From Rhizobium sp. CCGE 510 (GTDB lineage: Bacteria > Pseudomonadota > Alphaproteobacteria > Rhizobiales > Rhizobiaceae): a stretch of 64,000 nucleotides of DNA. The stretch is taken from contig NZ_AEYF01000006.1 of NCBI RefSeq assembly GCF_000292525.1, positions 29,550-93,549 on the forward strand. Direction: 5' to 3'. The translations under genes were made by a program, and so were the position numbers. The notes below the pieces were generated by a model. The model was not told where the DNA came from. It was given only the letters and a program-made list of their open reading frames with translations, and did no database searches. Of the stretch, positions 38,771 through 47,894 are shown piece by piece. How positions within the stretch are numbered: the first letter of the stretch is position 1; each line of letters starts with the position of its first letter.

Positions 38771-39648
38771 AGTTTTGTCACCTTGTAGGAGCCGAACAGG
38801 CCGACGGGCTTCACGAGCAGGATGGTCAACGTCAGCGCGATCGGAACTGCGATACGCATGTCGGCTCCAATGAACGATAGGTAGCTCGCTCCCAGGCTCT
38901 CTGCGACGCCGACCGCGAGGCCGCCGACGATGGCGCCTAGCGGACTATCCCAGCCGCCGAGTGTCGCGGCCGCCAGGCCATAAAAGAGGATTGGGGTCAT
39001 CATCGTTGGGCTAAGAAACAGGCGGGGTGCGATCAGAATCGCGGCCAAAGCGCCAATGACGGCGGCGAAGCCCCAACCCAGCATCAGCATGCGCTCGACA
39101 TCGACACCCACAAGAACGCTGCGTGTACGGTCGAAGGCCGCTGCGCGCATCGATAATCCGAGCTTGGTGAAGCGGAAGATAAAGCCCATCGCCAGCGCAA
39201 TCGCCAGGAGGATCACCAGCGTCCCGACGGCCGAGGCAAGCACGCGGACGTCGCCGATGCTGAACCCGCCATCCGGGAAAAGGCTTGGGAAGGAGAGCTG
39301 TTCCGCCCCCCAAATCCACATGCAGGCAGCCTGGAATAACACAAGGATGCCAAGCGTGATGACGACGACCGCTTCCACCGGAGCGTCCATCATGGGTCGG
39401 ATGATCAGGCGGAACGTCACGATTCCGACAGCGAATGCCGACAGGAGGCTCACGAGGACGGCGAGCCAGAGCGGCACACCCCACTGCATCAATTGCCAGG
39501 CCCCATAGGCCGAGAAAGTCGCCATCTCGCCCTGACCAAAATTGACGACGTTCGTCGCCCGGAAAATGAGAACGAGCGCCAGCGCGAGCGCGGCGTAGAT
39601 AGCACCCGTGGTCAAGCCGCTGACGACGAGCTGGAAGAAGAGACTCAT
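38767..39648 (-). CDS. livH: Liv-type ABC importer, permease (LivH-like)
   Basis: This 293-residue permease begins LFFQLVVSGLTTGAIYAALA and has the LivH motif FRATNVVNFGQGEMATFSAY near 29-48. The stop overlaps the start of the LivM-like gene, and the start overlaps the LivF stop by 1 bp. It forms the membrane channel with LivM. Confidence 0.92.
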   Translation of the reverse strand: MSLFFQLVVSGLTTGAIYAALALALVLIFRATNVVNFGQGEMATFSAYGAWQLMQWGVPLWLAVLVSLLSAFAVGIVTFRLIIRPMMDAPVEAVVVITLGILVLFQAACMWIWGAEQLSFPSLFPDGGFSIGDVRVLASAVGTLVILLAIALAMGFIFRFTKLGLSMRAAAFDRTRSVLVGVDVERMLMLGWGFAAVIGALAAILIAPRLFLSPTMMTPILFYGLAAATLGGWDSPLGAIVGGLAVGVAESLGASYLSFIGADMRIAVPIALTLTILLVKPVGLFGSYKVTKL

Positions 39649-40361
39649 CAGGCGACTCCCAGATATGATTTCTTGATGTCTTCGTTATCGATCAGGGTGC
39701 TCGCAGCGCCGCTCGCGACGATCTGGCCAGCCTCGATGACGAAAGCCCTGTCGGCGTATTGAAGGGTGATGTCGACGTTTTGCTCGACCACGAGCAATGT
39801 CATGCCGTTGTCCTTGTTCAAGGACTTGAAGATCGTAAGGATCTCCTGGGTGATGGCCGGCGCCAATCCGAGAGAAGGCTCATCGCACATCAGCAGTTTC
39901 GGCCTGGACATCAGCGCGCGGGCCACCGCGAGCATCTGCTGTTCGCCGCCGCTGAGGTTTCCGGCGAGCTGGTTGCGCCGTTCCCGCAATCTGGGGAACG
40001 TCTCGTACCAGCGCTCCTTGTCTTGCCTCACCTGGGAGCGGCTGGCCACGATGGTGGCGCCGAGCGACAAGTTTTCGTCCACGGTGAATTCGGTAAACGT
40101 GCCCCGACCTTGCGGTATGTGCGCAACGCCAAGAAAAAGGCGCGTCTGGGCGGAGATATTGTCAAGGGCTTTGCCCGCGTAGGAAACTGAACCTTTGAAC
40201 GGCAGGAGGCCCGAGATTGCGCGCAGCAACGTCGTCTTTCCGGCGCCGTTGGAGCCAAGCAGTGCGACGAACTCTCCTTCGCCTACTGAGAACGAACAGT
40301 TAAACAATGCACGCGTCTTGCCGTAAAATACCGACAGATCTTTGATGTCCAGAAAGGTCAT
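39648..40361 (-). CDS. livF: Liv-type ABC importer, ATPase (LivF-like)
   Basis: This 237-residue ATPase has Walker A GSNGAGKTT near 36-44, signature LSGGEQQMLAVARALM, Walker B LLMCDEPSLGLAP, and the LivF ending VLIDNEDIKKSYLGVA-like sequence. It overlaps LivG by ATGA. It works as a heterodimer with the LivG-like ATPase. Confidence 0.93.
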   Translation of the reverse strand: MTFLDIKDLSVFYGKTRALFNCSFSVGEGEFVALLGSNGAGKTTLLRAISGLLPFKGSVSYAGKALDNISAQTRLFLGVAHIPQGRGTFTEFTVDENLSLGATIVASRSQVRQDKERWYETFPRLRERRNQLAGNLSGGEQQMLAVARALMSRPKLLMCDEPSLGLAPAITQEILTIFKSLNKDNGMTLLVVEQNVDITLQYADRAFVIEAGQIVASGAASTLIDNEDIKKSYLGVA

Positions 40362-41149
40362 GCCGCCCTCCCGAGATAGGCGGCGATCACCGCGTCGTTT
40401 GACTTGATTTCAGCGGGCGTTCCCTCGGCCAGGTTACGGCCCAGGTGGAAGACGACGATCCGATCACAGAGGCTCATCACCAAACCCATGTGATGCTCGA
40501 TGAGAAGGATCGAGAGATTGCGTCTGCGCCTGATCCCGTCGACGAGCGCGCCGAATTCGTGGACCTCGCCGTGGGTCAGTCCGCCGGCGGGTTCGTCGAG
40601 CAAGAGTATTTTCGGCTCGGCGGCCAGCGCGCGGGCGATTTCCATACGCTTCTGCAAAGGGTAGGGGAGCGATCCGGCTGCCTGCGGAGCGAGATCCGCC
40701 ATGCCGACCTCCTCAAGCACCGTCATCGCGCTTTCACGCGCAACGCGTTCTGAGGCTCTTATCCGGAACGGAGCGAAGATCGCCTCAGCGAAATTCCCGC
40801 CAAGCCGGTGATGGGCGCCCAGCATGACGTTCTCCAAGACTGTCATCGATGCATAGATGCCTAGATTCTGAAACGTGCGAGCGATGCCCATCCCAATCAT
40901 GTCACGCGTTTCCACGCCTTCGAGCCGCTGGCCGTCGAGCGTGATCGATCCGGTTGCGTAATTGACCAGTCGGGTCGCGGCGTTGAGGAAGGTCGATTTG
41001 CCGGCGCCGTTCGGTCCGATCAGGCCGCAGATTTCACCGGGCTTTACAGAAAGCGATACGTCCGTGAGCGCCTTAACGCCGCCAAACTGCACGGAAACTT
41101 CCCGCGCCTGGAGCATCGGACGCACCTTTTCGATGCTGCTGTCGTTCAT
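40358..41149 (-). CDS. livG: Liv-type ABC importer, ATPase (LivG-like)
   Basis: This protein of 263 residues has Walker A GPNGAGKST near 45-53, Walker B ILLLDEPAGGLTHGE and the LivG ending AVIAAYLGRAA. The signature region reads LPYPLQKRMEIARALA, as in many LivG proteins. I start at ATG 41149, preceded by a very strong AGGAGGAGG; the reading to 41272 crosses the promoter and operator. It is the first gene of the leftward importer operon, 73 bp from the operator at 41221-41254. Confidence 0.92.
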   Translation of the reverse strand: MNDSSIEKVRPMLQAREVSVQFGGVKALTDVSLSVKPGEICGLIGPNGAGKSTFLNAATRLVNYATGSITLDGQRLEGVETRDMIGMGIARTFQNLGIYASMTVLENVMLGAHHRLGGNFAEAIFAPFRIRASERVARESAMTVLEEVGMADLAPQAAGSLPYPLQKRMEIARALAAEPKILLLDEPAGGLTHGEVHEFGALVDGIRRRRNLSILLIEHHMGLVMSLCDRIVVFHLGRNLAEGTPAEIKSNDAVIAAYLGRAA

Positions 41150-41200
41150 TTTATTTCCTCCTCCTGAAGCGGCTTCTCCTCGGTCTGTCCATTTCTGTTG

Positions 41201-41259
41201 TTGACAGCTACCCCCGCTTTGGATACCAATACGTATCCGAAGACGTTTCGGTATGTCAA
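41201..41259. promoter_or_regulatory. Divergent promoters with tandem operator (site A)
   Basis: The perfect arms GGATAC/GTATCC (41221-41238) contain ATACCAATACGTAT; 18 bp later AGACGTTTCGGTAT (41241-41254) is a weaker second copy. TTGACA lies at 41201-41206 on the plus strand, toward the P450 gene, and another at 41259-41254 on the minus strand, toward livG. Both would place the -10 region in the first palindrome, so one bound repressor could close both promoters. The -10 assignment is tentative. Confidence 0.75.
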
Positions 41260-41379
41260 GTGTCAATCGCACTCGATCGCTTTCCCGGAACGTCCCGAGA
41301 TGCGTGCCGTCTGGCCGGAGACCACGGCGGCTATATTCGCGACAACTCCCCGAAACCGGGGGGCATGGGAGGAAATCAA

Positions 41380-42570
41380 ATGACGGGATCGCACACCGAC
41401 TTGACGGGCGAAAACCTCTACCGGGATCCCTATCCCGTTTACGCGCGTCTGCGCGCAGAGCAGCCCGTGGCGCTCTTCGATGGAACGAAGGAATACTTCA
41501 TCACTCGGTTCGACGATTGCCGCGCCGTCGGTGGCAACGACAAGGTGTTTGGGCCCTCCGGTTCAGCGGACCGTCCGGAAGCCCGCGTGATGGGGATGCC
41601 GAACGTCCTGACCATGTCGGGTGAGGAGCATCAATGCCTTCGCCAAGGGATAGAGGAAAACCTTACCCAAGAGCGGGTACGGTCGTTTGTGGGAGCTCTA
41701 ACGCTTCCGGTCGTTCAGCGCTACATTGATTCCATTATACGGAATGGAGAGGCCAACCTCACGGCCGACCTTTTTGAGCCTATCTCGGTGCGCTGCATCG
41801 GCGACGTCATCGGCCTGACGGAGACGCCAAACGAGACCCTCGTCGAGTGGTTCCACGCAATGGCGCTCGGCCTTCAGAATATCAGCGACGACCCCGCCAT
41901 ATGGAAGCGGCTCGATGATGCGCTTGCCGACATCGACAGGCAAATGGGCGATCTTTACCAAGCCTGCCTCACCAAGCCTAACAACTCGCTTCTGAGCCAC
42001 GTGATGTATGGCGGCATGCAAAAGGGCGAGGTCCGCAGCTGGGAGGAAATTTCGCCGACCATGCGCGTTATCATCCTTGGCGGTCTCCAGGAGCCCGGGC
42101 ATGCCGCGGCGAACGCCTGCGCGGGTCTTCTTACAAATGCCGACCAGGCGAAGGTCATGGCCGAGCAGCCGCAGGAAAATGCCATGCGCGCCTTCGACGA
42201 AGGCCTCCGCTGGATCGCTCCGATCGGGGTCACGCCGCGCATCGCCCGGGAGGATTTCGAGATTGCGGGAACCGTAATTCCGCAAGGCGCGTCTGTGGCG
42301 ATCGTTATGGGCTCTGCCAATCGCGACGAAACCCGCTTCGAAAATGCCGATACGTTCGACATGTTCCGCAAGAAGAAGCAGCACCTGTCGTTCGGCTTCC
42401 GCCCGCATTTCTGTTCCGGCCACTTCCTGTCGAGGGCCATGGGCGAGATTGCGCTTGCGGAGGTGTTCCGGCAATTGCCCGACCTCCGGCTCGACCCCTC
42501 GCGCGAGATGAAGGGCAAGGGTTGGCGGTTCCGCGGCATTTCCGATCTCCCGGCGAAGTGGAACGCGTAA
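41380..42570 (+). CDS. Cytochrome P450
   Basis: This 396-residue soluble bacterial P450 has the heme loop SFGFRPHFCSG with Cys345 as iron ligand and the K-helix EGLR at 274-277. The I-helix, which normally reads A/G-G-x-D/E-T, is GGLQEPGH (234-241), with Pro where Thr is expected. I start at ATG 41380, preceded by GGGAGGAAA; the open frame from 41260 crosses the operator. It heads an operon that also encodes its reductase and ferredoxin. With lower-pathway enzymes LigJ and LigK and formaldehyde genes in the island, an O-demethylase for a methoxy-aromatic acid is my best guess. Confidence 0.92.
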   Translation: MTGSHTDLTGENLYRDPYPVYARLRAEQPVALFDGTKEYFITRFDDCRAVGGNDKVFGPSGSADRPEARVMGMPNVLTMSGEEHQCLRQGIEENLTQERVRSFVGALTLPVVQRYIDSIIRNGEANLTADLFEPISVRCIGDVIGLTETPNETLVEWFHAMALGLQNISDDPAIWKRLDDALADIDRQMGDLYQACLTKPNNSLLSHVMYGGMQKGEVRSWEEISPTMRVIILGGLQEPGHAAANACAGLLTNADQAKVMAEQPQENAMRAFDEGLRWIAPIGVTPRIAREDFEIAGTVIPQGASVAIVMGSANRDETRFENADTFDMFRKKKQHLSFGFRPHFCSGHFLSRAMGEIALAEVFRQLPDLRLDPSREMKGKGWRFRGISDLPAKWNA

Positions 42571-43595
42571 TGTCGCTCATCATTGACTGCCACGGGCACT
42601 TCACGACGGAACCACCGGAGCACCATGCCTTCCGGACGACGCAGGTCGCCTACGCGGAAGGCAAGGCTGCCGAGCAGCCGATCTATCCGGGCATCCCGGA
42701 CAAGCAGCTCCATGGCATCATCGAAGCGAACCAGCTGAAGATCCAACGCGAGCGCGGTTCGCACGTTACCCTTCTGAGCCCACGTGCCTCCGGCATGGGC
42801 CACCACGTTCCAGGCTTGGCAGTCGCCAAGGAATGGTCGCGGCTGTCGAACGACAATGTCGGCCGGATCGTCGACATGTTTCCCGACAATTTCGCTGCCG
42901 TCTGTCAGCTTCCGCAGACGGTCGACGGCGATCTGTCCGCGGTCATCGACGAGCTGGAGCGTTGCGTCGAGAACGGCTTCGTCGGCTGTAATCTCAATCC
43001 CGATCCCTCGGGCGGACGCTGGAGCGCTCCGCCGATCTACGATCTGTGGTGGGATCCGATGTGGGAGGCCATGGTCGCCCTCCAGGTGCCCGCGATGATT
43101 CACGTGTCGAGTTCCTGCGAGCGTTGCGTTCACATGACCGGAGCGCACTACATCAACGCGGACACGGCGGTATTCATGCAGCTCATCCAGGGAGACCTGT
43201 TCGAGCGTCATCCCGATCTTAAGCTCATCATCCCGCATGGCGGCGGCGCCGCGCCGTATCATTGGGGCCGCTACCGAGGCCTGTCGATCATGCTCGAAAA
43301 GCCGAGCCTCGACACGCACCTGATGAACAACCTGTTCTTCGACACCTGCGTCTACCATCAGGCCGGCATCGACACGCTATTCAACGTCGTTGATGTCAAG
43401 AACATCCTCTTCGGCTCGGAGTTGCTCGGCGCGGTCAAGGCGATCGATCCCGAGACGGGCCATCCGTTCGACGACACCAAGAGATACATCGATCAGCTCG
43501 CGCTCGACGACGACCAGAGACATGCGGTCTTCGAAGGAAACGCCCGGCGAGTCTACCCGCTCCTGGACAAGAGACTACGCGAGCGCGGCCTTTGA
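42570..43595 (+). CDS. ligJ: LigJ-like 4-oxalomesaconate hydratase
   Basis: This 341-residue protein of the amidohydrolase superfamily begins SLIIDCHGHFTTEPPEHHAF and closely resembles LigJ, which hydrates 4-oxalomesaconate to 4-carboxy-4-hydroxy-2-oxoadipate in protocatechuate or gallate meta-cleavage. Candidate metal ligands are HGHF near the N-terminus, IHVSSS and IIPHGGG near 221. The ATG overlaps the P450 stop by 1 bp. The length equals that of known LigJ. The upstream ring-cleavage and PDC-hydrolase genes are not in this window. Confidence 0.8.
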   Translation: MSLIIDCHGHFTTEPPEHHAFRTTQVAYAEGKAAEQPIYPGIPDKQLHGIIEANQLKIQRERGSHVTLLSPRASGMGHHVPGLAVAKEWSRLSNDNVGRIVDMFPDNFAAVCQLPQTVDGDLSAVIDELERCVENGFVGCNLNPDPSGGRWSAPPIYDLWWDPMWEAMVALQVPAMIHVSSSCERCVHMTGAHYINADTAVFMQLIQGDLFERHPDLKLIIPHGGGAAPYHWGRYRGLSIMLEKPSLDTHLMNNLFFDTCVYHQAGIDTLFNVVDVKNILFGSELLGAVKAIDPETGHPFDDTKRYIDQLALDDDQRHAVFEGNARRVYPLLDKRLRERGL

Positions 43596-43623
43596 TGGCT
43601 CGCAATTACAATGGAGAAATCAA

Positions 43624-44538
43624 ATGACTTCAAGCCAACATCTGAGCCTCGCGGGCGGGGCGCAAGGATTCAACTGGCTGCCGGTTTTCGTGGCCGAAGA
43701 GCTCGGCCTTTTCGCCAGGCATGGACTGTCCATCGAATACAAAAAGATGGGTACTGTCGACAAGGCGACCAGCGCTGTACTTGAAGGTGAAGCAGACCTC
43801 GCCATCACGCCGCCGGAGGGCGCCGTCTCCAACTTCGTCAAGGGCGGCGAATTGCGTGTGATCGCTTCGAATTCGAACCGCCTGCCGATGTCGCTGGTCG
43901 CCCAGCCATCGATCAAGTCGATCCCGGCTCTGAGGGGCAAGAAGGTGGGAACGTCGTCGCTCACCGAGGGGACCGCGATCTACACGCAGATGTTGCTCTC
44001 CAAGGATGGGCTGCATTATCCGGGCGACTATGAATTCGAACTCGCCGGCATCCATACAAAGCGGTGGGAAGCCCTTCAGGCAGGAGAGATCGACTGCGCG
44101 CCGCAGCCGGCACCTTGGAATTTCCTCGCGGAGCGGGACGGCTTCAACCTGATCGGCGAGATCAACGACGTCATCCCCGAAATTGTCTTCGCCGCCATCA
44201 TCGGCCGCAAGAGCTGGCTCGACGGCAACCGCGACATCATTGTCCGCTTCCTGCAGGCGCTCATCGACGCCTATGCGATCACCAACGACCCCGGTCGGGA
44301 AGATGTCACGCTTCCGATCTTCCAGCGGATCACGACGAAGGACGACGCCGATCTCGCTTCACGAGGCCTTCGCTATATGCGCGACATGGGTATGTGGCCG
44401 GGTGACCTTTCCATTCCGCAAGCTGCGATGGACACGACGATCGACCTGATGATCCGCGCCAACTTGCTTGACGAAGCCGCCAGACCTTCAGCGGGGGGCG
44501 TGTTCGATCGTGGCCTTCTCGAAGCTGCATCGGGCTGA
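43624..44538 (+). CDS. NMT1/SBP-like protein without signal peptide
   Basis: This 304-residue protein has the fold of NMT1/SsuA-type substrate-binding proteins: LAGGAQGFNWLPVFVAEELG at the start, then GLSIEYKKMGTVDKATSAV, EGEADLAITPPEGAV and LRGKKVGTSSLTEGTA. It starts MTSSQHLSLAG with no hydrophobic signal segment, so it should stay in the cytoplasm. GGAG precedes the ATG. No ABC permease of the matching class is nearby. It sits between ligJ and ligK and may be an enzyme or a sensor that adopted the binding-protein fold; function unknown. Confidence 0.8.
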   Translation: MTSSQHLSLAGGAQGFNWLPVFVAEELGLFARHGLSIEYKKMGTVDKATSAVLEGEADLAITPPEGAVSNFVKGGELRVIASNSNRLPMSLVAQPSIKSIPALRGKKVGTSSLTEGTAIYTQMLLSKDGLHYPGDYEFELAGIHTKRWEALQAGEIDCAPQPAPWNFLAERDGFNLIGEINDVIPEIVFAAIIGRKSWLDGNRDIIVRFLQALIDAYAITNDPGREDVTLPIFQRITTKDDADLASRGLRYMRDMGMWPGDLSIPQAAMDTTIDLMIRANLLDEAARPSAGGVFDRGLLEAASG

Positions 44539-44583
44539 ACGATCAGTTGCGACGCGTTCCATGGACACGCCAGGAGATTTTCG

Positions 44584-45252
44584 ATGAAAGTAATGACAAA
44601 AACCCAGCGGACGGACCGCGAAATATGTGAGGCGTTGGGCAAGCTCGGCGTCGCCACGGTTCACGAGGCTCAGGGACGCAAAGGGTTGCTCGCACCGCAC
44701 CTGCGTCCCGTAATCGATGGCGCTCGCATCGGCGGCACGGCGCTGACCTGCGAGGTTCCGCCCGGCGATAACTGGATGATCCATGTGGCGCTCGAAATGG
44801 CGCAACCGGGGGATATCCTGGTCGTTGCGCCGACCTCGCCCTGCACAGATGGCTATTTCGGCGACCTGCTCGCCACTTCCTGCAAAGCGCGCGGGATTCT
44901 CGGCCTTGTGATCGACGCTGGTGTCCGTGACATAGCCGACCTTCGCGCGATGAAGTTCTCGGTCTGGGCCAAGGCCATATCGGCTCAGGGAACCGTCAAG
45001 GAGACGTTGGCGAACGTCCAGGTACCAGTGGTCTGCGCCGGCGCCTATATCGAACCGGGCGACGTCATCGTCGCCGATGACGACGGGGTCTGCGTCGTCA
45101 AGCGTGATGAGGCAGCTCAGGTGCTCGAAAGGGCCCTAAAGCGGCAACAGATGGAAGACGAAAAGCGCGGCCTCTACGAGTCCGGCAAGCTCAGCCTCGA
45201 CATCAACAACATGCGTCCGCAGCTCGAAGCGAAAGGCCTGATCTATGAATAG
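44584..45252 (+). CDS. ligK: LigK-like 4-carboxy-4-hydroxy-2-oxoadipate aldolase
   Basis: This 222-residue protein of the RraA/class II aldolase family has the catalytic segment [10 protein letters not shown] near 91-100 and [13 protein letters not shown] with Arg115-Asp116, as in LigK/ProA. LigK splits the product of LigJ into pyruvate and oxaloacetate and also decarboxylates oxaloacetate. The full N-terminal extension and C-terminus ([20 protein letters not shown]) are of aldolase rather than RraA type. Its place three genes after ligJ supports the assignment. Confidence 0.85.
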   Translation: MKVMTKTQRTDREICEALGKLGVATVHEAQGRKGLLAPHLRPVIDGARIGGTALTCEVPPGDNWMIHVALEMAQPGDILVVAPTSPCTDGYFGDLLATSCKARGILGLVIDAGVRDIADLRAMKFSVWAKAISAQGTVKETLANVQVPVVCAGAYIEPGDVIVADDDGVCVVKRDEAAQVLERALKRQQMEDEKRGLYESGKLSLDINNMRPQLEAKGLIYE

Positions 45253-45799
45253 GGCGATTGCAGTTCGCATCCCTCGCCGGGTCGTCACGGGCATCAAGGA
45301 CGGCAAGTCTGTATTCGTCAGCGATGGCCCAACCGCGAACGCCCATGTCTACGATGCTGTGCCGGGGCATTTGACGTCGGTTGTTTATGCCACCGCCGCC
45401 AAGCCCGTCCTTCCGCAGGATCATGCGGAGCAGGCGCCACCGCAAATAATGGTCACGCCTGAACCGGGAGCAACGAAAGTCATGATCGTCGTCTTTCCGC
45501 CGGATTCGGTGTTCGCCACCGTGGACCACAAGGCGGCGTTCGAGGAGCAGGCAATTCACATTCCCGGCCTGATCCAGGCATTCGAGCCTGACGCGCCTGG
45601 CATGCACACCACCGACACGGTCGACTACGACATTGTGCTCGACGGCGAGATCTGGCTCGAACTTGACGACGGCGCTGAAACCTTGCTGCAACAGGGCGAC
45701 GTCGTGGTCCAGTGCGGAACCCGCCATGCCTGGCGCAACAAGGGCGAGAGGCCTGCCACGATGTGCTTCGTCCTCATCGGCGCCGAAAGAAAGTCGTGA
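45245..45799 (+). CDS. Cupin-domain protein
   Basis: This 184-residue protein has one cupin barrel at about 112-182. Likely metal ligands lie in [20 protein letters not shown] and the second cupin motif [18 protein letters not shown]. The N-terminal 100 residues have no recognised domain. It overlaps the ligK end by 8 bp, so it is translated from the same message. Such cupins are common in aromatic catabolic clusters and may isomerise or bind an intermediate; the role here is unknown. Confidence 0.8.
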   Translation: MNRAIAVRIPRRVVTGIKDGKSVFVSDGPTANAHVYDAVPGHLTSVVYATAAKPVLPQDHAEQAPPQIMVTPEPGATKVMIVVFPPDSVFATVDHKAAFEEQAIHIPGLIQAFEPDAPGMHTTDTVDYDIVLDGEIWLELDDGAETLLQQGDVVVQCGTRHAWRNKGERPATMCFVLIGAERKS

Positions 45800-45800
45800 G

Positions 45801-47042
45801 ATGAAGCCCGACAAACTCTCCCGATCTTTCGACTGCGTGATTGTCGGCGGCGGACACGGCGGGTCGCAGACGGCCGCCGCACTGCGGCAATCTGGGTTTA
45901 CCGGCAGCATCGCGTTGATCGGCGCTGAGCCGGAAGTGCCTTACGACCGCCCTTCACTTTCGAAGGACTACCTGGCGGGCAAGAAAACGTTCGACAGGAT
46001 GTATCTACGGCCCCAGGATTTCTGGGGAACGCGTGAGGTGGAATTATTGCTTGGCCGCCATGTGAGCGCGGTCGATCCCGAGGCTCGCACCGTGACGACC
46101 GATCGCGGCGAATGTTTCTCCTACGGCCAGCTGGTTTGGGCAGCTGGCGGCGATCCGCGGAAGCTGACCTGCCCCGGCAAAGACCTGACAGGCGTTTTCT
46201 ACATCCGCAGCAAGGCGGATTGCGACGCACTGATGGATGTTCTTCCCGACGCGCAAAGGATCGTGATCATCGGCGGCGGGTACGTCGGCCTGGAAGCGGC
46301 CGCAGTGTTCCGGGAGATCGGCAAGGACGTGACGTTGGTTGAGGCACTTGACCGCGTGCTGGCCCGTGTGGCTGGAGAGCCAATATCTCGCTTTTACGAA
46401 AACGAGCATCGGGCGCGCGGCGTCGACATCCGTCTCAACAGCAGTGTCGCCTCTTTGGAGGGGACGAACGGCCGCGTGTCGAGCGTCGTCCTGGCCTCCG
46501 GCGAGGCGATTGCAGCTGACATAGTCGTCGTCGGTATCGGCATTATTCCTTCGGACGGGCCTTTGAAGACAGCCGGAGCTGAAGGCGCGAACGGTATCGA
46601 TGTCGATGGGCTTTGCCGTACGTCCTTACCCGACATCTATTGCGTGGGCGACTGCGCGCGTCTGCAAAATGGTCCGGGCATCCGCATCGAATCTGTGCAG
46701 AACGCGACCGATCAGGCGACCACCGCAGCCAAAGCCATCTGCGGGGAACTCAAGCCTTACGCGGCAACACCGTGGTTCTGGTCCAATCAGTACGACCTGA
46801 AAATGCAGACGGTTGGCCTCAATTTCGGCTTCGACAGCATCGTCACGAGAGGCGACCCCACCTCCCGAAGCTTCAGTGTCATCTATCTGAAGAACGGAGC
46901 GGTTCTCGCCCTCGATTGCATCAATTCGCCGCGCGATTACGTGCAGGGGCGAAAGCTTGTCGACAGCGCGGCAAGGATTGATCACGCCGCTTTGGCGGAC
47001 ACATCGAGACAACTCAAGGAAATCGACCTCGTCACATCGTGA
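45801..47042 (+). CDS. FAD-dependent ferredoxin reductase
   Basis: This 413-residue protein is of the putidaredoxin-reductase/BphA4 type. The FAD motif [17 protein letters not shown] is at 13-29, the NAD motif [15 protein letters not shown] near 150, and the second FAD motif [10 protein letters not shown] near 275. A C-terminal reductase domain follows ([20 protein letters not shown]). It passes electrons from NAD(P)H to the ferredoxin encoded next, and on to the P450, giving a complete class I system. It starts 1 bp after the cupin stop. Confidence 0.9.
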   Translation: MKPDKLSRSFDCVIVGGGHGGSQTAAALRQSGFTGSIALIGAEPEVPYDRPSLSKDYLAGKKTFDRMYLRPQDFWGTREVELLLGRHVSAVDPEARTVTTDRGECFSYGQLVWAAGGDPRKLTCPGKDLTGVFYIRSKADCDALMDVLPDAQRIVIIGGGYVGLEAAAVFREIGKDVTLVEALDRVLARVAGEPISRFYENEHRARGVDIRLNSSVASLEGTNGRVSSVVLASGEAIAADIVVVGIGIIPSDGPLKTAGAEGANGIDVDGLCRTSLPDIYCVGDCARLQNGPGIRIESVQNATDQATTAAKAICGELKPYAATPWFWSNQYDLKMQTVGLNFGFDSIVTRGDPTSRSFSVIYLKNGAVLALDCINSPRDYVQGRKLVDSAARIDHAALADTSRQLKEIDLVTS

Positions 47043-47072
47043 CGCGTCAGGCGCAAAAAAAGTGGAGGAAAA

Positions 47073-47393
47073 ATGGCTACCATATCAGTACGGACCAGAG
47101 ACGGAGAGCTCCATAGCTTCGACGGACGGATCGGCGCCTCGCTCATGGAGAATATCCGGAACGCTGGGTTTGATGAACTTTTGGCGATGTGCGGCGGCTG
47201 TCTGTCCTGCGCCACCTGCCACGTCTATGTCGAGCAGTTTCCTGCGAGGGCAAATGTACCGGTATCCTCGATCGATGAGACCGAACTGCTGGAGGGATCC
47301 GACTATCGCCAAGAGAACTCGCGGCTTTCCTGTCAGATACCATTCGATGAAACGCTCAGTGGCATTGTTGTCGGAATTGCGCCCGAAGACTAG
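47073..47393 (+). CDS. 2Fe-2S ferredoxin (adrenodoxin/putidaredoxin type)
   Basis: This 106-residue ferredoxin has the cluster ligands Cys40-x5-Cys46-x2-Cys49 and Cys87 (CGGCLSCATC and RLSCQIP), with an extra Cys43 within the loop. It carries single electrons from the reductase encoded just upstream to the P450. GGAGG precedes the ATG at 47073. Last gene of the P450 operon; a GC-rich hairpin follows at 47442-47461. Confidence 0.92.
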   Translation: MATISVRTRDGELHSFDGRIGASLMENIRNAGFDELLAMCGGCLSCATCHVYVEQFPARANVPVSSIDETELLEGSDYRQENSRLSCQIPFDETLSGIVVGIAPED

Positions 47394-47441
47394 AATTCCT
47401 TGTGGACTGAACATGTGGCACATGAGCCGCGCGAACGTCTC

Positions 47442-47461
47442 GGGCGGCTGAAAAGCCGCCC
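47442..47461 (+). terminator. Stem-loop after the P450 operon
   Basis: GGGCGGCT and AGCCGCCC form a perfect 8-bp stem with a GAAA loop, 49 bp after the ferredoxin stop. There is no T-run, so it may be a 3' stabiliser or a weak terminator. Confidence 0.5.
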
Positions 47462-47480
47462 AGGGAACCGATCAGACAAT

Positions 47481-47715
47481 CTACGTTTCCTCAAGCTCCA
47501 GTACATCTCCCTCTGGATCGCGTCCATAGGCGATGAGAAATGGCTTCTCCGCGTCCCAAAGTCGGTGATTTCGCCAATCTGCGCACCACCCGCCTGATGA
47601 TTTGCGTCAGCATTCCGCTGACATCTTTCATCTGGAACGATAGGTGACAGGAGCCGAGTTCGTTCAATCTCGGCCGGTTCCTATCACAAGTGGCTTTGTG
47701 CTCGTGTGTTTCCAA
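47481..47715 (-). pseudogene. Frameshifted remnant of a VOC/glyoxalase-family gene
   Basis: On the minus strand, pieces of one VOC protein lie in three frames: GSCHLSFQMKDVSGMLTQI, then HQAGGAQIGEITDFGTR, then LIAYGRDPEGDVLELEET and a TAG at 47483-47481. The last piece is the typical C-terminus of a glyoxalase/VOC domain, with its metal-ligand Glu. At least two frameshifts and a missing N-terminal half make it non-functional. The intergenic area around it (47394-47894) has no other supported gene. Confidence 0.75.
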
Positions 47716-47836
47716 GAATGGGCATTAGAGTTCGGGGAACTTGAGCCAGATTGCGTATATCTCCGAGTTCGCGATCTGCTATCGGAAGTATTGGGGCGTC
47801 GCCAGGCTCAAGCCATCCGCGCGTTTCGCTCCTTTG

Positions 47837-47873
47837 GGGAGGGATGCCGCCATATCGGCAAGGCATCCCTCCC
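47837..47873. other. Long hairpin downstream of pntB
   Basis: GGGAGGGATGCC and GGCATCCCTCCC form a perfect 12-bp stem around a 13-nt loop, 22 bp past the pntB stop. A run of seven A (T on the minus strand) lies on the pntB side of the stem, so it is not a textbook terminator; it may cap the 3' end of the pnt mRNA. Confidence 0.6.
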
Positions 47874-47894
47874 AGGAAAAAAACGAGAACGGCT

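Noticed and set aside
41260..41379. N-terminal extension of the P450 gene
   Set aside because: The frame crosses the operator region and its residues do not resemble a P450 start; ATG 41380 has a good ribosome site.
43624..44538. Reading as 4,5-dihydroxyphthalate decarboxylase
   Set aside because: That enzyme shares the fold, but the N-terminal sequence here follows the NMT1/SsuA pattern and no other phthalate gene is present.
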